In this document: positions 12,658 through 24,290 of the stretch, piece by piece | Position numbering within the stretch: the first letter of the stretch is position 1 | How the letters are laid out: every line of letters begins with the position of its first letter | NCBI GenBank assembly: GCA_030704615.1 | Contig: CM060732.1 | Coordinates: forward strand, 78,351,053 to 78,411,052 | Length of the DNA stretch: 60,000 nucleotides | Reading direction: 5' to 3' | DNA from: Takakia lepidozioides | Taxonomy: Eukaryota > Streptophyta > Takakiopsida > Takakiales > Takakiaceae | Notes under the pieces: generated by a model | Databases searched by the model: none | What the model was told of the DNA's origin: nothing | The model's input: the letters and a program-made list of their open reading frames with translations, nothing else | Translations under genes and position numbers: made by a program

Positions 12658-13972
12658 AAGGTTCCCATATGTGTCTCAGGTAGAATGCCTCGAGCAACAC
12701 ATGTTGCAGTGCTAACAAAGCAGCGTCTATCCCTGGTGTCTGACAGCAGGGCAGCCCAATCTTCTGACTGCATTAGGGCTGACGCATGTCCAATCACCTG
12801 ACATGTTGACCATGTTAACCACATGAAATATGTTTAAAGATGGAGTTAACCTTTCAAAGTATTTTAGCAGTCACCTGGAGTTTGAAGCTAATACAGCTTG
12901 ATTGAACTTAGAGGCTGCAAGTCGCTGTCGTGCAAACCAAAAAGATGATAAATATAACAACAAATAATACATGACAATAGACTGTACTAACCTGTTTTCA
13001 CTAGCCAAACAATATTACACCAAATTACATTACTGGACCCTCCCTAAGCTATTGCACTCTCCAAATGAGAGTGAGCATTCACTGCATATATTCCACATAT
13101 TTGAATGTCAAATGTTTTCTTATTACATGGTGTAGCGAAGCTTACCCATAGCGACCGCCGTGCACGAGTAACAGCAACATTCATGCGTCGGATGTCAGCA
13201 ACAAAGCCAACCCCATGGCTGGATGCCTGTACACACAACATCATTACCACGTCCGGCCTAAGGAACGCATCAGCTGTATTAATGTAAACTCCCTTGCTGG
13301 TAGAGTTTGACCCTACTACAGCTACAAACTCCTCCAAGCACGTCAGCTGCTGCTTGTATGGTGTGATGGTGCCAACTGACACTTTTGCTGAGGGTGCATC
13401 GCCTGCTGCTCCAGCAAGCACTTTCTGCAAATGCTGGTATAGCCGGATGCCACATGAGCCTCCATCTTGTTCTAGTAAGAGACCGAGCCACCGTGTGACT
13501 CTCGGCCATGGCTGATGTCAAAAAACAGATATGGCTGCAACTAAGGATCCTGGTGGTAAATTTCGTCAGGCAGCCCTCTATCACTCTCACTATCAACCAA
13601 TTTGCCCTGATAGAAATAACAAGATGAAAATTTACGAATTGAGGATGCATGCGATACCTGTACAGAGAGAAGAACTGCGGGACACCCTGTTTGCTGAAAC
13701 CGCTCAAACAAGCTACGACTGTATTTCCTTGTGTCAGCAGCCCGGCTGATCACCATTGCTGGCAACTGCTGAGGATCCCAACAAGAACACAGCGTGCAGC
13801 CCGTAAACTAAGTGGGGGCAACACAGAAACCTCGCTGGCCTGTGCAGCCTCATCAATGACCACCATATCAAAACCATGTGTACGGGAACTGAAAATCTTG
13901 CAGCCACTGCTGGAAACAGTGGTGAATACAATCTCCGCTTCGTAAGCAAGCTGGCCTGCAACAACCTATGAA
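12658..13972 (-). pseudogene. UPF1/SEN1-like superfamily 1 RNA helicase, 5'-truncated pseudogene
   Basis: Minus-strand fragments follow the C-terminal half of plant SEN1/MAA3-type helicases: VVIDEAAQASE (motif II, near 13855), LVG then QQLPA (frameshift near 13775), SRSLFERFQQTG, SVGTITPYKQQL, VGFVADIRRMNVAVTRARRS (motif VI, near 13160), and in a second exon (about 12660-12796) the family-typical SALMQSEDWAALLSDTRDRRCF. The usual FQGQE motif is missing where a deletion joins NTADAF to RPDVV, and YRMHP is disrupted by two indels. The intron at about 12797-13130 is retained, so this is not a processed copy. The Walker A region was not found. The family unwinds RNA or RNA-DNA hybrids; this copy is dead. 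Confidence 0.8.
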
Positions 13973-14388
13973 GAGACCATGCACAGTTTCTGGCCTTAAA
14001 CACCAATGCTCCCTCTGCAGCCCAGAAGTCATCTGCAGCCAAGATAGGTTGTCCATAGCTCAAATCAAGGATATCTAGGATGGTCGGTCCTTCCTACCTT
14101 GCTGTGGGCTCAACGAGAACATGCAATTGATCCGAGTTTTCCAGATATCCTCTAGAAATCCATTCACACAAACATCAATCTGCTGGCTGTGATTTGCCCA
14201 AGAACTAGACCCCAAAAGGGCCTGGGCTTATGGCTCAGCCACGAGATTTTCAAAGTTGGTAAACAGAGGTACAGAAACACTTCCCTTGATGGAATTAAAG
14301 AGGGTGCTTCTGTGGTGAGCCGGGACAATGAATCAGAATGGATATTGTCTCAGGTTGCCCATGCACAACGGGCACTTACAATCCCCCT

Positions 14389-14429
14389 GAGAGAGAGAGA
14401 GAGAGAGAGAGAGAGGCGGGGGGGGGGGG
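14389..14429. repeat. (GA)n microsatellite followed by a G run
   Basis: About 13 GA units at 14389-14414 followed by twelve G at 14418-14429. Simple sequence repeat between the helicase relic and the PPR gene. Confidence 0.95.
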
Positions 14430-14625
14430 TTATAGGTTGTTAAATAGCAGAAGCTGAGTGACACTGCTTCAAGGTAAGCCATACTACCGGGGTCACCCCC
14501 TGACAAAGGTAGTTTCTGTCCCTTTGTGTTCCGCTCAAACTGGGCACGCTGTAAGGTCTGTCATCACGCTTGAACGAATTTCTTTTTCTTTAAACTTACT
14601 TTTTGATTCCAAAAACTGTGACAGA

Positions 14626-14788
14626 TTATGCACTTGCAATTGAAGCAGCACATTCCCTCAGGCCCTGATCATCATGGCTGATGTCCTTTCTGACACCTCT
14701 GTCCTCCATCATTTTTCTCACACTTGCTTTTTTGTTCTGCCTCCCTGCCACAGTATAAGTGTGAGAGCAGCACATAAGCTGCACTGTG
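14626..14788 (-). pseudogene. Decayed E-domain tail of the PPR gene
   Basis: Directly after the stop of the PPR ORF the same frame continues with HSAAYVLLSH. One frame change later it reads VAGRQNKKASVRKMMEDRGV, which is the E domain that normally follows the last PPR repeat. It shows that the intact ORF lost its C-terminal domain by a nonsense change and a frameshift. Confidence 0.7.
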
Positions 14789-17515
14789 CTATTGGTCCCT
14801 GCTGACAACGAATTTTGCAACATGTTCTGCTAGCTCCACATTGCCATGAGTTTTGCAAGCACCAAGCAAGGACCTCCACACCCGAGCATCTGGTTCAACT
14901 GGCATTCTGTGAATAAAGTCCCGTGCATCAGTCAATTGCCCTGCACGGCCGAGAACGTCCACAACACAACCAAAATGCTCCACTGTAGGAGTGAGGCCAT
15001 GATCTCCACTCATGGAATCAAAGTAGTGACAGCCTTCTTCCACTAAGCCAACATGGCTACATACAGAGAGAAGAGAGATAAATGTGACAGTATCCGGCTT
15101 CAAGCCTTCATGTTGCATTTTTTCAAATAATACAAGGGCCTCCCTACCAAACCCATGCTGAGCATATCCTGCAATCATGGTGTTCCATGAGACCACATCT
15201 CGATTAGTCATATTGTCAAACACTTGCCGTGCATCCTTTGTGCTCCCACATTTGGCATACATGTCAACTAGGCTGTTATCCAGAATGATATCTGGCATAA
15301 TTCCAGTTTTGCTGATCTCACCATGGACCCACCTGCCCTTCTCCAGGGCTCCTAGGCTGGCACATGCATTAAGAACACAAGTGAATGTGACCCTGTCAGG
15401 AATCACTTCTTCCTCTTGCATTTTCTCATAGATCTCCAAAGCCTCCCTGGCACAATCATGCTTAGTATAGCCAGCGATCATGGCATTCCATGAGCACACA
15501 TCTCGTTGAACCATATTGTCAAACACTTGACGTGCATTTTTTATGCTCCCGCATTTGGCATACATGTCCACAAGGCTATTATCCAGGATGATACCTGGTG
15601 CCATTCCAGATTTAATGACGTCAGCATGGACCTCTTTGCCCTTTTCCAGGTCTTCTAAGTTGATACAAGCATTAAGAACACAAGTGAACGAAACCTTGTC
15701 AGGTGACACCCCTTCCTGCCGCATTTTCTCATAGACCTCCAAAGCTTCCCGGCCACACTTGTGGTGAGCATATCCTGCAATCATGGTCGTCCACGAGACG
15801 ACATCTTTTTGAGCCATGTTGTCGAACACTTCACGGGAATCCTTTATGCTCCCGCATTTGGCATACGTATCAAGAAGGGTATTTCCCAGAATGATATCTA
15901 CCACAATTCCAGACATTCTGATGTCAGTATGGACCTGCTTGCATTTTTGCAGGGTTCCAAGGCTGGCACATGCTTTGAGGATACAAGTGAATGTGACTTT
16001 ATCGGGCAGCACTCCATCCTGTTGCATTTGGTCATACATATTGAAAGCCTCCGCACCACGCTGGTGCTGAGCATATCCTGCTATCAGAGCACTCCATGAG
16101 ACCACATCTCGTTTTTCCATATTGTCAAACACTTGAAGCGCCTCCTTCATGCTCCCACATTTTACGTACATGTCAACAAGGGTGTTCTCCAAATTAATAG
16201 ATGACACAATTCCAGCTCTGATTGTATCAGCATGGACCTCTTTGCCCTTTTCCAGGGCTCCTAGGCTCGAGCATGCATTGATAGCACAAATGAATGCAAC
16301 CATGTTAGGCGCGATTCCCTCCTGTTGCATTTGCTCATAGATATCTAAAACCTCCCTACAAAGCCCATGATGAGCATATCCTGATATCAATGCACTCCAT
16401 GAAACCGCATCTCGTTTAGCCATGCTGTCAAACACTTGCTGTGCATCTTTAAGGCTCCCACATTTTGCGTACATGTCAACTAGTGCATTCTCCAAGTTAA
16501 TATATGATACAGTTCCGGTTTTGATGATGTCAGCATGGACCTGTTTGCCCTTATCTAGGGCTCCTAGGCTGGCACATGCATTCAGAACGGACATGAATGT
16601 GACCCTGTTGGGCGTCACTCCCTCCTGCTGCATTTGCTCATATGTTTTAAGAGCTTCTCTACCACACCCATGCTGAACGTATCCTGTGATCATTGCACTC
16701 CATGAAACCACATCTTGTTTGGCCATACTGTCAAACACTTGTCGTGCATCCTCCATGATCCCGCATTTGGCATACATGTTCACAAGGCTATTCTCCAAAT
16801 TAATGTACGATGGGATTCCCGCTTTGATGATATCAGCATGGATCTTTTTGCCCTTTTCCAGGGCTTGCAGGGAAGCACATGCATTGAGAACACAGATGAA
16901 TGCCACCTTATCCGGGGTCACCCCTTCCTGTTCCATTTGCTCATACAGTTTGACAGCTTCCTCGGCGTGCCCATGGTTGGCATAGCCTGCCATCATCATA
17001 GTCCAGGTAAACATATCTCGTTCAGACATTTTGTCAAACACTTGGCGTGCGTCCACAATGCTACCGCACTTGGCATACATATTGAGAAGGGTGTTGAGTA
17101 AAAATGTTTGTGGCTTGTATCCACTTCGGATGATGTGGGCATGCACCTGCTTGCCCTTTGCTAGGTTTTTTGTGTTGATACATTCCTGCAAGAGACAGAC
17201 ATATACAGTCGAGTCTGCTTGAACACCTCCTTGGTTCAAAATGGTCAGCGCCTCATTCAGACGTCCTGCCTTACATAATATCCTCACATACTCACAAGCG
17301 CCAGAAAAATCCTTATTGACTTGGGCACTTGGTGGTCTTTGAACATCAGCGGTGAGGGTTGGGGTACTAACCCTGACGCCGTTATCATGTCCAACAGACA
17401 ACTCAACGCCGATGGTGGCTTTGGACTCCAAGCTGAACTCATTTCGTGAAAACCTGGCCAGAAGCTGTGACTTTCCCACTGCTGAATCCCCCGAGATGCA
17501 CAAGCTTGAATACAT
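14789..17515 (-). CDS. PLS-class PPR protein with a RabA-derived N-terminus
   Basis: A single open frame of 908 codons. Residues 6-38 match the start of a plant RabA small GTPase, including its P-loop GDSAVGKS and the stretch [20 protein letters not shown]; Rab similarity then ends abruptly. From about residue 70 the protein is a tandem series of some twenty PPR repeats of P, L and S type (for example [20 protein letters not shown] and [15 protein letters not shown]). PLS-class PPR proteins bind specific organelle RNAs, mostly in editing. The usual N-terminal transit peptide is replaced by the Rab piece, and the protein stops early in the E domain ([11 protein letters not shown]), so no complete E or DYW domain is present. 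The chosen ATG (17515) is the first in frame; the original Rab ATG at 17554 is out of frame. The long open frame suggests recent function, but targeting and activity are uncertain. Confidence 0.85.
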   Translation of the reverse strand: MYSSLCISGDSAVGKSQLLARFSRNEFSLESKATIGVELSVGHDNGVRVSTPTLTADVQRPPSAQVNKDFSGACEYVRILCKAGRLNEALTILNQGGVQADSTVYVCLLQECINTKNLAKGKQVHAHIIRSGYKPQTFLLNTLLNMYAKCGSIVDARQVFDKMSERDMFTWTMMMAGYANHGHAEEAVKLYEQMEQEGVTPDKVAFICVLNACASLQALEKGKKIHADIIKAGIPSYINLENSLVNMYAKCGIMEDARQVFDSMAKQDVVSWSAMITGYVQHGCGREALKTYEQMQQEGVTPNRVTFMSVLNACASLGALDKGKQVHADIIKTGTVSYINLENALVDMYAKCGSLKDAQQVFDSMAKRDAVSWSALISGYAHHGLCREVLDIYEQMQQEGIAPNMVAFICAINACSSLGALEKGKEVHADTIRAGIVSSINLENTLVDMYVKCGSMKEALQVFDNMEKRDVVSWSALIAGYAQHQRGAEAFNMYDQMQQDGVLPDKVTFTCILKACASLGTLQKCKQVHTDIRMSGIVVDIILGNTLLDTYAKCGSIKDSREVFDNMAQKDVVSWTTMIAGYAHHKCGREALEVYEKMRQEGVSPDKVSFTCVLNACINLEDLEKGKEVHADVIKSGMAPGIILDNSLVDMYAKCGSIKNARQVFDNMVQRDVCSWNAMIAGYTKHDCAREALEIYEKMQEEEVIPDRVTFTCVLNACASLGALEKGRWVHGEISKTGIMPDIILDNSLVDMYAKCGSTKDARQVFDNMTNRDVVSWNTMIAGYAQHGFGREALVLFEKMQHEGLKPDTVTFISLLSVCSHVGLVEEGCHYFDSMSGDHGLTPTVEHFGCVVDVLGRAGQLTDARDFIHRMPVEPDARVWRSLLGACKTHGNVELAEHVAKFVVSRDQ

Positions 17516-17554
17516 AGTCTATGTTTTGTCGTACTCCCCATAGGCATTGGACAT
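17402..17554 (-). other. Captured RabA GTPase exon-1 fragment
   Basis: Starting at ATG 17552-17554 the minus strand reads MSNAYGEYDK. After a one-base loss it reads DYVFKLV in a second frame, and after a one-base gain [19 protein letters not shown] in the frame of the PPR protein. This order is the N-terminus of RABA4-like proteins. Similarity ends after ATIGVE at about 17402. No other Rab motif (WDTAGQE, NKxD) follows, so it is a partial copy, not a Rab gene. Confidence 0.8.
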
Positions 17555-18098
17555 CATTATACCACGATTAACGATGTAATCAGCACAGTCCTCGATATGC
17601 AATACCACCTGCTGAGGAGAATCTCTTCAGTCCTTTACCACGATTGTGCACAGCCTCTCGCTGTGAGCGACCCGATCGGAAACAATGCCTACTTCTGGAT
17701 ATGTCGACTGCTGGAGAAGACCCGAGTGAAGCACAACCATACCGACCAGCGAGCGCATCTGCATTGGCAGCTACAAGCAACCTGCGCGGGTGGAGGATGA
17801 TGAATCCATGCGGGCCAAATCACCTTCCCCACATTTGGAAATACAAGAGAGAGAAGGCACGAGTACAAGTGCAAAATTGGGTGCAGATTTTGAAGCAAGG
17901 AGCATTTCGGAGGACTCCGAAACTAAGGGATTCCGCTCTCAGAATTGCATGACGATGAAAGGGCAGGCCAAGAGAATGCAGGTGTGTGCCCAGACTCTCC
18001 AGACTGGATTGGAGGCGGCCATCGTTCAATCTTGAGAGCTCGCCCTCTTCCTTTTTCTCTCTCTCTCTCTCAAAATTTTCTCTTTTTGGACCCGCTTC
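17555..18098. other. Intergenic, no gene recognised
   Basis: Contains an 81-codon frame on the plus strand (17790-18035) without family resemblance, followed by a CT-rich stretch at 18050-18075. Nothing else could be supported. Confidence 0.3.
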
Positions 18099-18296
18099 GC
18101 CACGTGTATACAGGCCTATGACATGGCCTATGACATGTTATAACTCAAAGAGGTTTTGACGTGTCCCCACGTGTACACGGGCCTATGACATGGCATATGA
18201 CGTGTTATAACTCAAGAGGTTCTGACGTATCCCCACGTGTACACAGGCCTTATGACATGGCCTATGACGTGTTATAACTTAAGAGGTTTTGACGGA
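18099..18296 (+). repeat. Three tandem copies of a ~67-bp unit with ACGTG cores
   Basis: Units begin near 18099, 18167 and 18233. Each reads CCACGTGTA-ACA-GGCC, then TATGACATGGC, then GTTATAACT, then AAGAGGTTTTGACG. The copies differ at only a few positions. The CACGTG palindrome is a G-box core, so the array could bind bZIP/bHLH factors, but no gene starts next to it. Confidence 0.9.
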
Positions 18297-18483
18297 GGTC
18301 TTTCCACTGATGAGGTGTGGAAGGGACTTGCTCGGGATTGTTGCAGGGGATGTCTTGTTGTTAGTATGGTATGGGCAAAAGACGCAAAGAGGGAGTGCAA
18401 GAAGAGAGGGAGGGTGGGGTAAAGAGTGCAAGAAGAGGGAGGAAGATAAAAGATAAAGATAAGATAGAGAGAGAAGACTCTGA

Positions 18484-20215
18484 CGGAGGCCGGCGTAACT
18501 AAGAGCCACTTCGCCTTGCGGCTACTGCCCCTTTCGGGGGTGGGCCCTATGTCAAAAAGTGTGGGGGGACACTAAGAATAGAAGGGGCGAGGGTACCCCT
18601 GGGTACCTAGGGGTATCATGGGGGACTTAAGGTGCGTTTGAAGTGCCGGATTCCAGTTGGCGTTTGTTGATGATAATAGCAGTGAGTGAACGGAGTGTCG
18701 TGAGATGGATTTCTTTGAAACATTTGTGGATGGGAAGAATGAGAATTTGGAAGTTATCGTGTATGTGCGTGATACTGGCGTTATGAATGTCACCTCGAGT
18801 GCCGGCTGTGATGACAGTTAACGGGCCGGTTTTCCAGCCACGCCTTCGGAGTGCAAGGATAAGCGAGGCATATTTTTGCCGTTTTTCCTAAGATTGAATC
18901 ATTTGGATAACGATCATGGCAAAATGTGAATTCAATGAAATGGATGGTGAGTTGTGGGGATGGTGAGGTGGGGGGTAAAGTGTTGATAGGTAGACCTGGG
19001 ACGAGGAGTATGTCCGGGCAAAGTCGAGCGGGGCATGAGCATGGTGTTTGGGTACATATGCATGGTAGTAGCCACGGTGGTACTGTGTGGTCGGGTGGCC
19101 GTCCCTGGTAGGTGCCTGCATTCATGAGCGACAACCAACGGGTTTCAGCACGTTTTAGAAAGAGCTTGTGGAGGTGTCAGACTGCCTGGTTATGACGCGT
19201 GATATGTAAGCCATGTATAACTGGGTGTGTACATTGGCTGAGGAGATGTGGCCAAGTGTCACGAGCGGGTGGTACATAACGGGCAGTATGGGGATGGGAA
19301 CAAATGTGGCCAGAAGATGTGTTTGCGTTGGTGGCCCATGTATTGGGCATATCGGAATTTGAGTGTTTGTCGGATTTGTGCGTCAGTGGTGGCTTTGGTT
19401 AGCCAGAAATGATTGGAGAGTTTATAGTGCAGTACATTGGATTTAGTCCATTTTTGGATGTGTACTTTGGTATGGCTGATGGAGACTGCCGCTTGTTTAT
19501 TTGCTTCTCTGGTCAGAGTGGTCAGGAGGTTTCGGAGTGGTCTGGGTGCAGGTGGGTCTGGAACGGGGTATATGAACCAGAAGGGATGGGTGTGGGCGAT
19601 GTGAATAGGGTCGTTCGAGGGTTCAACTATGGGTTGGGAGGCGCCGAGTTGGGCGAGTAGGTCTGCTTCTTCATTACCATGGATGCCAGTATGCGAACGG
19701 ACTTTGAGTATATGCACTAGGTGGCCTAGGGAGATGGCCCTCTGGACAATAGCGGCAATGAGGTTGCGGTCAGGGTGATGATGATGGGCAGAGGGGTGGG
19801 AGATGTGGTTGCGAATGAGGAATAATGAGGTAAGGCTGTCGGTGAAGATGTAGTGGGGGGGGGGGGGAGGGGTGTTCGAGTAGAGAGAGGGCGTCATAAA
19901 TGGCCATGAGTTCAGCCCGGAGGATGGTGGCAGGGCCAGGGCTGAGGGCAATGCCTTCACTGGTGCCGGCGTGATAGATTCCATACCCTGCATTAGGTTT
20001 GGTGAGGGATCCGTCAGTGTAATGTGAATTGGCCAGTGGGTATTTTGGGGATAGTGTTTTGTTGATATATTGCAGGGATTGGGGGTAGAGGTGTTGTTGG
20101 CGCAACCTGGGAAAGGCGTGGTGTCGCAATGTTCCAAGCTTTGTTGGTTTTGATCTGGGACAATGTGGTGGGTGTATGGGTGTGGGAGAGGATGGTTGGA
20201 TAATGGATGGTGGCT
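18484..20215 (-). mobile_element. Non-LTR retrotransposon 3' portion with RNase H, defective
   Basis: The minus strand encodes an RNase H domain: TDGSLTKPNAGYGIYHAG (first Asp), LRAELMAIYDAL (Glu), IFTDSLTSLFL (second Asp), VRSHTGIHGNEEADLLA (last Asp). A zinc-knuckle-like segment (SPYCPLC) follows, then the C-terminal block HFIEFTFCHDRY with GDIHNASI, seen in LINE proteins of green algae and seedless plants. The RNase H ORF is split by a frame change at a run of thirteen G (19855-19867), and there are later frame changes. The reverse transcriptase part is absent (5' truncation). The 3' UTR at about 18484-18628 includes a small CCCCGAAAGGGG hairpin. Confidence 0.8.
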
Positions 20216-20299
20216 TTATTTTATAAGTGATGGTGAGCAAAAGATAAGATAAAGTTTCTTTAACGTCCAGTGAAAGGAAGGTTGGGAAGCGCAAAACGA

Positions 20300-23200
20300 G
20301 GTAGGGTCTGACAGATTTTGTGGAACCCGTAAGAATGTGGAAGCAGCCGTGTCAAGGTACCGCTTGGGTGTGTTGTGTTGAGTCATGCTCCCTAGTCTTA
20401 CCTTCATCTTATGTTTTGCCTTGAAAGCAAGAGAGCTGTGGTGTAATCCTGCAAAACTTTTATTTACAAACTGACATGAGATAACTGTACAAAATATGGA
20501 AAGTTCCCATAGCAAGAGAAGAGTTAACATAAAGAAATGAAAAAGAAAGCATATCAAGCTAATCAAACCGAATGATCATCCCATCCAACTGCCTGAATGA
20601 CATCAGACAAGGAAATGGGTGTGACATTGGGAAGAGTAGAAAGATGAGACGAAGCCATGCCAGCTACTGTAGCCCGATGCAAGATGGACATAGCATGTGC
20701 CCTCTGTAGTGCTACGGAAACCCGTTGTCTATAAAAAGCTACGAAGACAGAAGCATGGGGAATGCCATTGATCTTGTTCTTAGCAGCATGATGAACACAA
20801 GTACGAAGAAAGTCGTTAAACTGACAATGAAGACATCCAAAGATCTCCACAGCCAGTGGAAAGAACGCATCTGTGGGATGACGGTCTTGATAGTCTCGTT
20901 GCTTGGTTTATGCGGCAATCAAAGCGGCAGTGCCTTGGGAAGAGGCCGAGTGAGAAAGTAAGTCGGATCGAGTGGGATCGACAATGACAACATCTGCAAG
21001 GGTGCGCAAACCATCTCGAGATAGGACGATGTTGACTCGCCGACGAGTGGATTGAGACGTACGAAAGGGATGCATATGAGTTTGCTCCCGCAATACATGG
21101 AATCCAGCCTCTCGAGCAACAGAGGCGACGGCGTCCCTCACAACATCATGGATCGTTGTATGATCTCCTCCACATGAACAACGAAGGAGATGAACAACGA
21201 GTGGATCGATGGGTTGGTGACAAACAACGTTGTAAGCCAAGCACAGAAGGATGTGGTAAAGCCAAGACAAATGCGGAGATCCGTGGCAAAGATTGGAGAC
21301 GACAAACGAAACGATGTGATAGTGGGTCTTGCGATAAGCCACGCACCTGCCCGTGGTCCCGCGCAAGATAAGAGCATGGCACGATGCACATCAGAAGATG
21401 CATTAGAAAACATGCTGGAAAAGGTTTGTTGGTGCACGCGATCCACGATGGTCTCCTGGAGATGGTCCAAGCCCTGAGTAACCAGCTGCTCAAATGGCGG
21501 AAGACAAGCCCGCACTGATGGATGAATAAGGTCCCGTGCAGATCGGAGATGTTGGTGAAATGAGAGTGAACCGTTTTATCCACATGAAGCAATGCTATCC
21601 ATAAAGTAAGGGCCGCTGGTCACATAGAAATCTGGGAGCAAGGGGGTGGAGCAACTAGAGCCCAATTGCCAAGGAAGCACAAGGAGCAGAGTGGCGCAGT
21701 GGAGAGTAGACCCACTCCGCCAGCGGACACGAGGTAAAGGTGGCTGTTGCGAGGTGGTAAGGTAAATCCCCTTGGGAACCATCCAGAGCACCTTGCCCCA
21801 GTAAACGACCAAAACCCCCCATAATGTGAGCATCAAACTGTGACATGGACTGCAGGAATTCAATGGTAGGTGGAAAAGACCGTAAGAGGTACGATGGTCG
21901 TTGAATGAAACACCTTGTGAAAATACCGTAGGCGACTTGTAGATCCCACAGCCTAGGAAGGAGCTCAGAATGGGAGATGTCCTCTTGAAGTGCGTCTTCC
22001 AGGAAAGTTGAAGTGAATGAGGTGGTGCCACAAAGAACGCCCAAGATCCGGATGCCGTCAGATGGTGTGAAAAAATGGGCAGGTGGCGAAAAGCCAGATA
22101 GTAAACCGGATGGAGACCACACAACACACTTGCGAGGTTGAACGGAGAGCCCCACAGAGTGCAACTGGGTGATGAAATGACTGTAAGCCGGGAGGACCTC
22201 GGATGCCGGACCAACGATGTGGGTGTCATCTGCAACAGAAGGGAATAGACAAGAAGGACATGCTTGTGCAGACGATGTAAGAATGCGCATATGTGCCATG
22301 GCAAAAAAGCGTGTGAAACAGTGTTGAAGGCGTTGTTGACATCGACTTGAAGAACAACCCAGTCAGGATGAAGGTAAAGTGTGGCGCGGATCCCGTGTAC
22401 AACAGCTTCACAGCCTCTTGGAGTAGCAACGCCGAACTGATGTGGACAGAGGTGGGCGGAGAATGCATCTTGATACTAAAGGCAAATAGAACGGCTAACC
22501 AGACGGTACATGACCTCCCCTACGGCAATAAGACGTATGCCAGGACCGGTGTGTTTGGACATAGCCAAGAGTCGTGATGCCCCAAGGAGGCGTGCCATTG
22601 AGGCAGATATGTGACCACTGGTAATATGAGAGCAAACTTGAAAGAGTTGGGCGAAGCCACTAGCAGAGTCCTGGGGATTGAAACAGTTGCGCAGATGTTC
22701 ATACAACAAACCAGACGGGTCGGCTGCAGAGAGACGCGGACTACGTGTAAAAGCCTTGGTGAAGATGTCATGATCTAGCTGGAGATCTTGATCCGGCTCA
22801 AAATCATCGACCAAAACTGGAAGAATGTGCTCAGATGGGGGATGAAGGGCCTCCAAAGCAGCGACAATGTCTAAATAAGGTGGTGCAGGAGTGAAAAGTG
22901 CCAGGGCACGCACTGCACGTGAGTACTCACCGACACGACCCAACGATAAACTGTGTCAAAGCCGTTTGTGGGTAGAGAGGGTTGGTTGTGGCAAGATATC
23001 CGGAGGGGTTTGTGCAGCAAGAGCGTGTGCACGGAGATAATGCTCGTCTTGCAGACACTCCCAATCCCCAGATAGAAAATGGCAGAGACGGATGCATGTT
23101 TCTATATGACCAGCATCACCACCGCGTGGGCCCAAGACCAAACACCATTGGGCAAAGAGCAAGAGAAGATGCCAAGCCGGGATATCAGCAGGATCGCGGG

Positions 23201-24290
23201 CCATACGGTCTAGAGGCATGCGAAGAGCGTGTTGAACCTCTTGTCTTAGCGCCAACGGGATCCGTGTATAGAGGCGAGGCCGAGGCAGTCCCAGATGAAA
23301 AGCGCCAAGGACATCTAGAGTGGAGAGCCAAACCCATGCAGAGGCAGGAGGAGGAGTGGGTGACGCATGTACAGGGATGGATAGAGAAGAACCGTGGGGG
23401 TGGGACTGCCGAAAAGCTGAATAGGTGCACTGATGGCGGGCAAGGCCTCTGATCCGAGCAAATGGTCGTCCAAAAGCGGGACGAGGAATGCGATCATCAC
23501 CTGGAGAAGTTTGATTGGATGTCGATGGCGGCACTGATGGAGCAGGTGGAATAACTGGGGGAGCTGGCAAATTGGATCTCCCTGAAGAAGAAGGGGGAAG
23601 ATCTTGAACTCTGTGTTGAACGCGGGGTGGAGAGCCAGGCGGGGAGATGAATAGCATTGGGCGTCCATGCACTTGGGTAGAAGGAGCACAGCGACTCTTG
23701 GTTGGTTTGAGTTCGAGTGTACCACTGGTGCTGACTGGAGTTACGTCGTTGTTGTCCGGTTGCACATGTGCTGATCATTGCAGGAGGCCTGAGAGAGGGG
23801 GAGGACTGGCCGCTCCTCAGGTGTGTTGGGGATATCAGAACTGGGGGCATGTGGAAGTGGTCTTGGTGCAGGTGATGGCGGTGTCTAGGTGAACGCTGAT
23901 AAGTTATTGGGAGATGGGATCCGGACAATTGCCGTGGATGCTGTGGACGATGGGGCTGGTGTTGACGGGGGCTTTGCGCAGGTGTGGGGCCCAACCCGGG
24001 GCCCTGGTCACTGACGCCCCTGCTACGAGGACGTTTGCGGCTGCGTGGACCCGTTGCTCGGCGGCTGCCCGATGCCGTGATCGCCATCTAACTCGCAATC
24101 TTCAGAACTCGAAATCTTCGCTCTCTCACTGCTCACCCGCCTTCGCTTCCGCGCTCTCCTCTCTCCTCTCTTCTCCCCTACTTTCTTTGATCACTCACTC
24201 TATCTCGCTTACTCGCTCACTCTCTCTTCACCCCTACTTTCTTTGATCGCTCACACTATATCGCTTACTCGCTCACAAGGGAGTCCACCT
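20300..24290 (-). mobile_element. Non-LTR retrotransposon with reverse transcriptase and nuclease-like C-terminus, defective
   Basis: Minus-strand order: 5' region (24100-24290), start of a Pro/Ser/Arg-rich N-terminal region at about 24087, then the reverse transcriptase (DPSGLLYEHLR, GIRLIAVGEVMYRLV, FGVATPRGCEAVVHGIR, VLQVDVNNAFNTVS, then ADDTHIVGP for the catalytic Asp pair). The C-terminal domain reads IDPLVVHLLRCSCGG, AVASVAREAGFHVLREQ, LADVVIVDPT and, near 20850, EIFG, resembling the restriction-like nuclease tail of some LINEs. In-frame stops lie at 22956-22958 and 22476-22478, with frame changes near 23760 and 22300. About 45 residues are missing between NNAFNTVS and ADDTH. It is therefore inactive. 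It sits head to tail with the RNase H element. Confidence 0.85.
24165..24282 (-). repeat. Two tandem ~58-bp units at the 5' end of the retroelement
   Basis: Two copies of a unit containing CCCCTACTTTCTTTGATC followed by CTATCTCGCTTACTCGCTCAC (plus-strand reading), starting near 24167 and 24226. They lie just upstream of the N-terminal ATG at 24087 on the minus strand, where a 5' UTR promoter would be expected. Confidence 0.8.

Noticed and set aside
17790-18035. 81-codon plus-strand frame next to the Rab-PPR gene
   Set aside because: Polar composition but no homology recognised and no supporting splice or context evidence.
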